From positions 2,294,001 through 2,358,000 of the forward strand of contig NZ_JALKAZ010000001.1 in the NCBI RefSeq assembly GCF_023016005.1: a stretch of DNA of 64,000 nt, read 5' to 3'. The stretch comes from Erythrobacter sp. F6033. GTDB lineage: Bacteria > Pseudomonadota > Alphaproteobacteria > Sphingomonadales > Sphingomonadaceae. Within the stretch, counting starts at the first letter, position 1; each line of letters begins with the position of its first letter. The notes under the pieces were generated by a model, which did not search any database, was not told the DNA's origin, and saw only the letters and a list, made by a program, of their open reading frames with translations. A program made the translations under genes and the position numbers. Below are positions 46,651 to 54,349 of the stretch, in pieces.

Positions 46651-47661
46651 TTAGCTGATTGCTCCATAGCGACGCCCGCCCGTCATTTGCATGACATTAT
46701 GGATCTTGCTCCCAAAAAGGTTCTCAAATTCTTGAGCTTCAAGAGCATTCATCAGGACACCTTTTGAAGATCGCTCAAAGACCAAGACCTTACCATCATA
46801 GACTCCGAAGCCATGAGTTTCAGGCATTGGGAGTGAGATTTTTTCCATGCCGTTTCTGTTGAAACGCAGCACATTAGTGACATCGTCGCCGACAGGGGTT
46901 CTGAATGTAACCGATCCGATGATTGAATTTTTCTTTGGGTTCTTCTTCCCTTTCAGCCCGAAGAAGGTGTGAAAACCCTTAGGGAAGAAAATTTGATTCC
47001 CAGGTTTGTCATTACCTCGGTTCTTCGTCACGTAACCAGCCTCGATCCAAAATCGGTTTGTAACTTTTGCCTTCCCCTTGGGGACCTTGGAGTCCTTTTC
47101 GGATTTGCTGGCCGCGAGACGAAACTCATACTGCTCAAGGATATCTTCAAGGGGCGTCGAGACTGTCCAAAGTTCCTCAAACCTTTGTTTGGCATTTCCC
47201 AGAACAGGCGGGTCGGCAGATGTGACCGAAAAAAGTGAAGCTCCCGCTTCGATACTGCGTCGCAAGCCGTTGTATGAGAAGTTGCCTGAACCTAGGACTA
47301 TTGCCGTGCCTTCTTGACCCTTCATGAACGCGATCTTGGCATGGAAATCCCTACGGGGCTGGAAACCCTCCTGCTCAAGGACCCAATTACCGTCGAATAT
47401 TCTGACTTCTGTGTTCGCCTGATCCGAGATTGCGCGCAAAGCCCTTGGGTCGGTTCGGCCATAGTCAATACCGAATAGCCAGCGAGAGCTGGTGTCATTC
47501 CAAAAATCCGTCCCGAAAGCCAGATCAAACGCTCTAAAGCCGGATTGGCGGGCATAAGCGTAGCAGCCCAAAAATTCACTAGGTGATAGGGAATCTGCCA
47601 TCCGACGCAACTCAGAGAGCGTGGAGACATCATCATCAAAGTCGTGAGCAAAGGCAGTCAT
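46651..47661 (-). CDS. PLD-family nuclease with single HKD motif
   Basis: A 336-residue protein. One HKD-type active site is seen: His107 and Lys109 in FHAKIAF, followed by GSGNFSYNGLRRSIEAGASL with Ser125 and Asn127. Single HKD per chain implies a dimer, as in the BfiI/Nuc type of restriction nucleases. The C-terminal half (about 190-330) is of unknown fold and may bind DNA. It overlaps the methyltransferase stop by four bases (TCAT) and abuts the helicase gene. The context strongly suggests it is the cutting subunit of a restriction-like system. Confidence 0.82.
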   Translation of the reverse strand: MTAFAHDFDDDVSTLSELRRMADSLSPSEFLGCYAYARQSGFRAFDLAFGTDFWNDTSSRWLFGIDYGRTDPRALRAISDQANTEVRIFDGNWVLEQEGFQPRRDFHAKIAFMKGQEGTAIVLGSGNFSYNGLRRSIEAGASLFSVTSADPPVLGNAKQRFEELWTVSTPLEDILEQYEFRLAASKSEKDSKVPKGKAKVTNRFWIEAGYVTKNRGNDKPGNQIFFPKGFHTFFGLKGKKNPKKNSIIGSVTFRTPVGDDVTNVLRFNRNGMEKISLPMPETHGFGVYDGKVLVFERSSKGVLMNALEAQEFENLFGSKIHNVMQMTGGRRYGAIS

Positions 47662-50399
47662 AAGCTCTCATCACCTCTACTTTCTGCAGCATCATACGAT
47701 GCGAACAATCGTTCTAACCTTTCCGTGTCATTTGGGATCTTCTTACCAAAAAAGATTCTTTCGACGACTTCATCATTCTGCTCGTGAGCCCTTTTGAGAT
47801 CGTCAGGCATTTCGCCAGCAGCATATAGATCCGAGATGGTAGCCGGATAGTGCGCTTCACGCGCTAGTAAAATGCGTTCCGCGCTACGTGTAAGATCTGC
47901 CATCTGTCTTTCGGTCAAAGATGGCAGAGGAAATGTGTTCCAGCCCAGAGTGTTTGAATAGGAAAAGTCAGTCCGCATCCTGACGCATACAGTTCCGATC
48001 CATACCCAATGCAATCTTGAAGCTATGACAGCGAGATTCCACAGCGGTGCATCATAGAGAGCAAAGTTGCGATCACCGATGACGTAGTTGTCAGCTAGGT
48101 AATCGACTGGCAAATAATCCCGATTTTCAGACGATACTCGCGGAACGACTATTGCGGCATTCTCTGCTCTGCCTGCAATTTGAACAAACCTGTGCGGTCG
48201 TTTAGCAAATTCACGCGTTGAAACTGCAGGTGATTGACCTCGATTTTGAGCAACCTTGGACAGCCTGTCTTTGATGAAAGGGATTTCGTGTGCCGCCTCC
48301 ACGTCGTCATCTTCGATCCAAAGACAATATCGAAGCTTTCCATTGATCAGCTCTTCTGAGCCGACAAAACGTCGGACAAACCGCCTGCTTGATGCATCAT
48401 CTGCGAGCCGCTTAGCTTCTTCAGATGTCAAAAATAGGTGTCCACCATCGCGGGGCATGTTGCCAAATAGCATCGTCGATTGAGGGCCAATTGGGAGATT
48501 TGATTTTCTGACCACGCCGTTCTGGTCTGGCACAAGGTATGGCCCGATTACATTACACTCGCGGACCATACCTGCATCGTCAAAGAGGAACTTCGGTTTT
48601 TTTGATTTGCGGCCAAGCCCCACAATTATGACCGTCACACCGGCATTATGACTTGCAAGATTTTGCCATTTGAATGGGGTGTGTGCGAACCGAATCTCAA
48701 TGTCGCTTATGTACGCAACGGGCCAAATATCCGAAGCCTGCTGCCCTTGGCATATGCTATTCGTAGTCACAAATGCAGCGACCGTCCCTGGCACGACGTG
48801 TGCGTATTCCAAGAAGCGCGCAATCCAGCCAGACACAAAGTCAGTCTTTCGCGCAAGTTGCCGATGCTTGCTCCAAGCCTTGGCGAGATCAGCTTTCTGC
48901 GCATCCGATTGCCACTTACTTCCCTTGTAAGGCGGATTACCACAAATGTAGGTTTCCCCACCAGCATTCTCAAAGTCGATTTCTGATTGATCGAGCGGCG
49001 TTTCGAAAAGGTCATCTGCTCTAACCTTCACGCTTGTTCCTGTCGGAGGACAGACGCTCAGCCAGTCGAGGCGAAGAGCGTTGCCGCAAGTGATCCAGTT
49101 CTCGCTGTCGAGCGGGAGGAATTCGGCCAGGGCTTCTTTCTGACCGCGATAGAGCACATCGCATTGATACTCGGCGATGATGAGCGCAAGGCGCGCAATC
49201 TCGGCAGGGAAATCGCGGAGCTCGATTCCGCGAAAATTGGTACTTGGAATATCAGTTTTGCGGTCGGGTTCGCTGCGCCTACAGTTAATCTCCGCTTCGA
49301 TCTCACGCATCTGCTTGTAGGCGATGACGAGGAAGTTACCGCTGCCACAGGCTGGGTCGAACACCCTAATCTTCGCCATCCGGTTGCGTAGATTAGCAAG
49401 CTTTCGACCGTTATCGCCGGCTTCCTCCAGCTTCGCTCGCAGGTCATCGAGGAACAGAGGGTTCAAGACCTTCAAAATGTTCGGCACGCTGGTGTAATGC
49501 ATGCCGAGCGCGCCGCGCTCCTCATCATCAGCGACCGCCTGAATCATCGAGCCGAAGATGTCGGGGTTGATCCTCGTCCAGTCGAGACCGCCAATATGCG
49601 TGAGATAACCGCGCGATGTCCCGCTGAAATACGGAACGTCGATGCTGCCGCTAAACAGCTCGCCGTTCACGTATGGGAAGCCGTCAGCCCAGCTCTTGAT
49701 GCCGGCCGTCTTGCGATCGGCAATCGGCGTGTTCATGGCGCGAAACAGCTCTTGGATAACCTCGGCAGTGTTGTCCGCACCGCCGCCGCTCATGGTCGTA
49801 ACCGTTTCGGTAAACTTATAGCTTGGATGAAATATGTCCGTGTCTTCGGCGAAGAAGCAAAAGATGAGCCGTGCCATGAAATGGTTCATGTCCTCGCGGC
49901 GGTTCTCCCAATCTGGATTGTCCTCACGCAGCTTCGTGTAGAGCTTGTTCAGCTTCCCCGTCGCACGAATGTCGATCGTGCTGTCTTTGATCTGCGGAAC
50001 GGTGGTGACGCCGGCAAGGGGCAGCAGAACCCCAAAATGCTCGACCAGATCTTCATACTCACAGACGATCAGTTCGCCGCTTGAGAGGTCTTCCACATGG
50101 ATGTGCTCGCCATCAGTGGAGAGGATGAACTTCGCCTTCTGGCTGGCCGTTTTGGGGCTCTCACGTAGCGCAGAAAGCGTATCCGCCGTCGCACCAGCCG
50201 CGCAGGTGGCAATGTGAATGTTGCTGCGCTGAAGAACGCCGCCTGCGACATCCGACTGATTTGTGGAGCCCTTACGCAGGCGATCGATCGTGGTTTTCTT
50301 GTTCCCGAAAGCAGTCAGGAACTGAAATGGAAATTCGGCAGCATCGAACGGCCGCTCAACAAGCTCTGATACAGCGTCTGCAATCTCTACGGGGTTCAT
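47658..50399 (-). CDS. Adenine-specific DNA methyltransferase, MmeI/YeeA-like
   Basis: A 913-residue N6-adenine methyltransferase. Motif I FDPACGSGNF is at about 347-356, the catalytic GNPPYKGS at 487-494, after FRGIELRDFPAEIARLALII. The N-terminal 300 residues follow the pattern of YeeA-type enzymes (FPFQFLTAFGNKKTTIDRLR; helical spacer IRATGKLNKLYTKLRED). I see no PD-(D/E)xK endonuclease at the N-terminus, unlike MmeI itself, so cutting is probably supplied by the PLD protein. The C-terminal 350 residues should include the target recognition domain. ATG 50399 has AGGGG 8 bases upstream; the divergent helicase gene lies 119 bases away. First gene of the operon. Confidence 0.87.
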   Translation of the reverse strand: MNPVEIADAVSELVERPFDAAEFPFQFLTAFGNKKTTIDRLRKGSTNQSDVAGGVLQRSNIHIATCAAGATADTLSALRESPKTASQKAKFILSTDGEHIHVEDLSSGELIVCEYEDLVEHFGVLLPLAGVTTVPQIKDSTIDIRATGKLNKLYTKLREDNPDWENRREDMNHFMARLIFCFFAEDTDIFHPSYKFTETVTTMSGGGADNTAEVIQELFRAMNTPIADRKTAGIKSWADGFPYVNGELFSGSIDVPYFSGTSRGYLTHIGGLDWTRINPDIFGSMIQAVADDEERGALGMHYTSVPNILKVLNPLFLDDLRAKLEEAGDNGRKLANLRNRMAKIRVFDPACGSGNFLVIAYKQMREIEAEINCRRSEPDRKTDIPSTNFRGIELRDFPAEIARLALIIAEYQCDVLYRGQKEALAEFLPLDSENWITCGNALRLDWLSVCPPTGTSVKVRADDLFETPLDQSEIDFENAGGETYICGNPPYKGSKWQSDAQKADLAKAWSKHRQLARKTDFVSGWIARFLEYAHVVPGTVAAFVTTNSICQGQQASDIWPVAYISDIEIRFAHTPFKWQNLASHNAGVTVIIVGLGRKSKKPKFLFDDAGMVRECNVIGPYLVPDQNGVVRKSNLPIGPQSTMLFGNMPRDGGHLFLTSEEAKRLADDASSRRFVRRFVGSEELINGKLRYCLWIEDDDVEAAHEIPFIKDRLSKVAQNRGQSPAVSTREFAKRPHRFVQIAGRAENAAIVVPRVSSENRDYLPVDYLADNYVIGDRNFALYDAPLWNLAVIASRLHWVWIGTVCVRMRTDFSYSNTLGWNTFPLPSLTERQMADLTRSAERILLAREAHYPATISDLYAAGEMPDDLKRAHEQNDEVVERIFFGKKIPNDTERLERLFASYDAAESRGDESL

Positions 50400-50518
50400 G
50401 TGCATACCCCTACGGCGAATTCTTTCAGTCGCCAAGCAAGACAAGTATTGCGTGAGTGCATAAACAGAAACATAAAGATGTTAGTGACTTGTGACGGGTG
50501 GTTGTTGGGGGATGATGC

Positions 50519-52300
50519 ATGGCGCTGACCCGCGCTGACATAGTCAATGCATTGGCCGGTGAACGTGCGATCAATATGCAGGGCGCACCGTTCGAGGTGT
50601 TGAACGCGGAGTGGGAGGAGGATCTGATCGTTCTCTCTGTCAAGCCGGGCAAGTCACGCAACAAGCTACCGCTTGATGAAGGTCTCGAAGGTGCTCGCAT
50701 CCGCTGGGGTGTAGAGCTGGACCAAGGCGGTCTCATCAAGATGGTTGATCCCGACAAGGAGCGCATCGTCCTCCAACTGGTCGAGGGCCGCATGCCCGAT
50801 GCAGGCAAAACCGCATGGGTATTCCAGAATGATTTCCTCGGTCCACTTATCGACATGTGGAATGGCCCAATGGCGAATCTCGCCGCCAAACGTCTGCGGC
50901 AATCAAAAAAGCAGTTGGAGCCGCTCCAGCTGATTAAGCCGTTACCAGACGACTACAGCGACTTGCGAGAACGTCAGGTGCTTGCGGTCCAGGGCACTGC
51001 CTACCGTTGCTCGATAATGATCGGGCCGCCGGGAACGGGTAAAAGTTATACGATCGGCGCGATGACCTCTTACCTCTTGCGGAGGTGGGAGAAGGGGCGT
51101 GTTCTCGTTGTCGGTCCTACAAACGTCGCTGTCGATACTGCTATTCTTGCGATCGATCACTGTTTGCAGCGCTTGGGGCGGCATGATCTCGCGAGGCAGG
51201 TGAAGCGTGTCGGAGCACATTTCGACCCAAAGAAATATGCCGATCGACCGCATCTTCTCGCTGACGGAATAGCCGACCGCGTCACTGAGTATCTCATGCT
51301 CGAAGCAAGCGAACCACCTAAGAGTAAGATCGTCGAATACGTGAAGTGGAAGGATCAGCTAGCGGCTGCGAGACGAAGCCTTGGCGCTGACATACAGGAA
51401 ACAGCAGCTGCTGCGCGCGTCGTAGGCGTCACCGTAGCGACGGCTGTTCGCTGGCATGAGTTCTTGCGCGAGCCTGCGTTTCCCTTCGTGCTGTGTGATG
51501 AGGCGTCACAAGTTCTCGGCCCAGCGGCTATGATGGTGACCGCGCTCGGCCAGCAAACGATCTTTGCGGGTGACCCCCACCAGCTCTCCCCGATCGCGCG
51601 CACCGACAACAAGAGCGTGCACAGAAGGCTCACGCGAACTGCCTTCGACATCTTCGATCACGTTCATACGATAAGGCTAAACGAGCAGTCGCGCATGACG
51701 CAAGCGATCTGCACCGCGATTGGCACGACGTTTTATGATGGCGACCTGCGTGTGTGCAAAAAGGCAGTGAAGGATGCAGATTGGAAACGCGAGCGCAGCG
51801 CTTTCTTTGTCGATGGCCGTGAGGTCCCGCGGATATGTTTTGATCAAGTCAAAGAGCCGGCGACCTACTCGACCAAGTATGGCGGCTTCATCCGCTTCGA
51901 GTCTGCGCAGCTGGTGCTGAACGCCTGCGATCAGCTGGCCGGGTCATACGTAGACCCTACTGACATCGCGGTCCTGACGCCTTATCGAGCGCAAGTTGCA
52001 CTGATCCGACAATTTCTCCGCCGCAACCACCCTCAGATCAGCGTGAGCACTATTCACCGTGCACAGGGCAGTGAGAAGACCTTGGTTATTGTTGACCCCG
52101 TCGATGCTTCAAGCACATTCTTCAATGGAGCCGAAGGGAGGCGGCTGATCAACGTGGCACTCTCACGCGCCAAAGCGCATGTGGTTATACCTTTTCATGA
52201 GCGAGACCTCGCCAACCCCTCACTCAAGAAGATCCACACGCAATCGACGAAGTTTTGGAACAAGGCGGGCGCTTACGCTGAACCGTTCAGTTTTCGATAG
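50519..52300 (+). CDS. Superfamily 1 helicase, Dna2/Upf1-like AAA domain
   Basis: A 593-residue helicase with all the SF1B motifs: Walker A GPPGTGKS at 169-176, motif Ia VLVVGPTNVAVDTAI, motif II CDEASQ, motif III FAGDPHQLSPI, motif IV-V STIHRAQGSEKTLVIVDP, motif VI RLINVALSRAKAHVV. The N-terminal 150 residues probably form the OB-like and stalk region (no motif seen). It is divergent from the methyltransferase gene and precedes the unknown pair by 318 bases, so it may belong to either group. Often found in defence islands; exact role unknown. Confidence 0.87.
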   Translation: MALTRADIVNALAGERAINMQGAPFEVLNAEWEEDLIVLSVKPGKSRNKLPLDEGLEGARIRWGVELDQGGLIKMVDPDKERIVLQLVEGRMPDAGKTAWVFQNDFLGPLIDMWNGPMANLAAKRLRQSKKQLEPLQLIKPLPDDYSDLRERQVLAVQGTAYRCSIMIGPPGTGKSYTIGAMTSYLLRRWEKGRVLVVGPTNVAVDTAILAIDHCLQRLGRHDLARQVKRVGAHFDPKKYADRPHLLADGIADRVTEYLMLEASEPPKSKIVEYVKWKDQLAAARRSLGADIQETAAAARVVGVTVATAVRWHEFLREPAFPFVLCDEASQVLGPAAMMVTALGQQTIFAGDPHQLSPIARTDNKSVHRRLTRTAFDIFDHVHTIRLNEQSRMTQAICTAIGTTFYDGDLRVCKKAVKDADWKRERSAFFVDGREVPRICFDQVKEPATYSTKYGGFIRFESAQLVLNACDQLAGSYVDPTDIAVLTPYRAQVALIRQFLRRNHPQISVSTIHRAQGSEKTLVIVDPVDASSTFFNGAEGRRLINVALSRAKAHVVIPFHERDLANPSLKKIHTQSTKFWNKAGAYAEPFSFR

Positions 52301-52618
52301 GAGCGGCGGTCAAACGCGAATGAGTTAGCAGAGGTCACGGAACCGTCTCCATGAATTGGTTGCGACAGAGAAGTCCTAGGGATGATTGCCATACCGCATC
52401 CTGATGCCGCCTATCGGGCGTAAGAAAAATGGTTTGTGCCATCCATCGATCCGCTTTCATTGTACCTAGTTCATGCACGAGTGATCGCATCACTCACCAA
52501 ACTTGATCGTAATACGACTGATCGCAAATGTGCCAGCAGACATCTGTCTTGCTGGCATTCCACACAAGCTGCCCTATTTACAGATGGTTGTTCTGCTAAT
52601 TTACTGCGGGGGATATGG
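52301..52618. other. Intergenic leader before the coupled unknown gene pair
   Basis: 318 bases between the SF1 helicase and the next gene. It contains a long hairpin (52531-52557) and GGGGGAT just before the ATG at 52619. No coding frame is convincing, although one open frame runs into the next gene from 52436. Independent transcription of the pair from here is plausible. Confidence 0.5.
52531..52557. promoter_or_regulatory. Long hairpin in the leader of the 52619 gene
   Basis: TGCCAGCAGACA (52531-52542) pairs with TGTC-T-TGCTGGCA (52545-52557) with one bulged T and a two-base loop, giving 12 bp. It lies 61 bases upstream of the start codon, without a T-run. It may be a terminator remnant for the helicase or a leader element controlling the pair. 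Confidence 0.45.
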
Positions 52619-54349
52619 ATGAGCGAAATAAACAGCCAAATTTCTGACTTGCGCGATGCTATTGCCAACGAGCATCTGCTTAGCCATTTGGCAGAAGTGC
52701 CTTATGGTGAGGTCGAAAATGTCGCTTCCGCTTTTGTAAGCCTTGTCCAGGATGGCGAGTTGGACTTCATGTCCGAGTTCAGCGCGCGCACACTTTCTGG
52801 GCTGACACAAACAACATCTCGCCGGATTGAGCAGGTTCTGGCAGAGGTATTGCCGCAGATTGATTGTGAGCCATCCGTGGCGATGGATATCAGTCACGTG
52901 TTGATTGATTTGTGCGAGCAGCCGGGATCAGAGCACACTGCCATTTCCATGTTCGAGAAATGGCTGGATTCTCGCACTTCCAAAAGCTCGGAAGTGCTCG
53001 CCGCTTTGGAGGCTGACTCGCGCGATAGCCCACTCCTGCTAGGCACTTTACTAGCTCTCGCCAAGGTGAACGCTGATGAGGCGGTGACTCGTTCTGTGGC
53101 CATCTGCGATGATCAACGTCCGGTCATGCGCCGCCACGCCGTAATGGCGCTTGGCTATATGGAGCTAAGTGGAGAACACCTGCAATCGGCCAACGACTTC
53201 CTTGTGAAGCGCTCTGGCCCCGCATCGTTGGAAAGCGATCGTGTGAATGCCATCAGCGCTATTCATCGGCGTTTGCAGGGCATCGAAGACCCAAAAGATA
53301 AGCCCCCGCAGTTGTTTGAGGCTCTACAAGCAGCGTGCAACAACCCGCCCCCTGCAGTTCTTAACGAGCTTGTCCACGGGTTGATACTTGAAAAGATCAA
53401 GCATCCCACCTCTCTCAAAGAGAGCATCTTCGCCCTCATCCCCAATGTCCAGGCGGATCAGGCGCAAACCATCGATCTGATCGATATGGTACTCTACGGG
53501 CTTGATCTTGATACTGAGCGTGACTTGGTGTTGCGCGTCATCAAGGGGATGCTGACCGGCGACCCGCAGGCCATCGGAATTGATGCAATTGATTCGACGA
53601 AGCACAAGTTGGCCGGGGAACCTCCGAGTGTCCTTTGCTGGTATATCGTCGAACTTCTGCTTGATGGACGCCAAACTTTAGGCGAAGCGGCGGCGAGAGT
53701 TTTCCCTCCGCTTGATGTAAAGCTCTATCCCTTCGATCTAGCCCCGCATGACCTTTCGGAGGATGAGCTCTTCTATCTCGTCCAGAAGGTTTTCGCCTAT
53801 TTGATGCTTTATCGCGGACCGGCGGTCTCGCTGCTGGCGGCATGCCTCGAACTCCTTTCTGGAGACGCGCTCAAGGCAATGGAAGACGAAATTGCGTCAT
53901 TCTGGCTTGGGAATTACCCAGGTGATATTGCCCTGTTTGAAAGTGTGCTCGACACTTCATCGAAATTGAAGCCGTCGGTGAAGCGGCTTAAGAAAGCAAG
54001 AGATGAATACCTGAACGGTCTTTCTGATGGCCAAGGCAACGATGCATTCAAGCCGTCGCCACCAGAGCGTCAAGCCCAATGGGATCGAAAGCGCAAAGAG
54101 CAGCATCAGATTGCGAAGCAAGCCCACAAATCGTCGGTCTTCCTTTCTTTGATCCACACCAAGACGATGCTCTACGGGCGTGGTGCAGTGTCCTATGTCT
54201 ATGGGTCTGGGGCGGATGAACCGACTAGGCATGAAATGCTTTACCAATCGCACGAGTCTTCGACGCCAATTCCCCGAATGGAAGTTCACTGTCCGGAAAG
54301 GCTTGCCTATTTGAGGTTGCGCTTTCGGTTGGAGGAACGACCCCAATGA
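52619..54349 (+). CDS. Unknown helical-repeat-like protein, first of a coupled pair
   Basis: A 576-residue cytoplasmic protein, no family recognised. The first 400 residues are long amphipathic helices in repeating pairs (VMRRHAVMALGYMELSGEHL; RVNAISAIHRRLQGI; LVLRVIKGMLTGDPQ), like HEAT repeats, which usually bind proteins or nucleic acids. The tail has a charged segment (ERQAQWDRKRKEQHQIAKQA) and a C-terminal part with tyrosines and charged residues. The start has GGGGGAT six bases upstream of ATG 52619; longer forms overlap the leader hairpin. Its stop overlaps the next start (ATGA), so the two proteins are made together. Confidence 0.75.
   Translation: MSEINSQISDLRDAIANEHLLSHLAEVPYGEVENVASAFVSLVQDGELDFMSEFSARTLSGLTQTTSRRIEQVLAEVLPQIDCEPSVAMDISHVLIDLCEQPGSEHTAISMFEKWLDSRTSKSSEVLAALEADSRDSPLLLGTLLALAKVNADEAVTRSVAICDDQRPVMRRHAVMALGYMELSGEHLQSANDFLVKRSGPASLESDRVNAISAIHRRLQGIEDPKDKPPQLFEALQAACNNPPPAVLNELVHGLILEKIKHPTSLKESIFALIPNVQADQAQTIDLIDMVLYGLDLDTERDLVLRVIKGMLTGDPQAIGIDAIDSTKHKLAGEPPSVLCWYIVELLLDGRQTLGEAAARVFPPLDVKLYPFDLAPHDLSEDELFYLVQKVFAYLMLYRGPAVSLLAACLELLSGDALKAMEDEIASFWLGNYPGDIALFESVLDTSSKLKPSVKRLKKARDEYLNGLSDGQGNDAFKPSPPERQAQWDRKRKEQHQIAKQAHKSSVFLSLIHTKTMLYGRGAVSYVYGSGADEPTRHEMLYQSHESSTPIPRMEVHCPERLAYLRLRFRLEERPQ

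Noticed and set aside
43389..50399. DISARM or BREX
   Set aside because: PLD, helicase and methyltransferase recall DISARM, but no DUF1998 DrmB protein is present; PglZ, BrxC or BrxL of BREX are absent.
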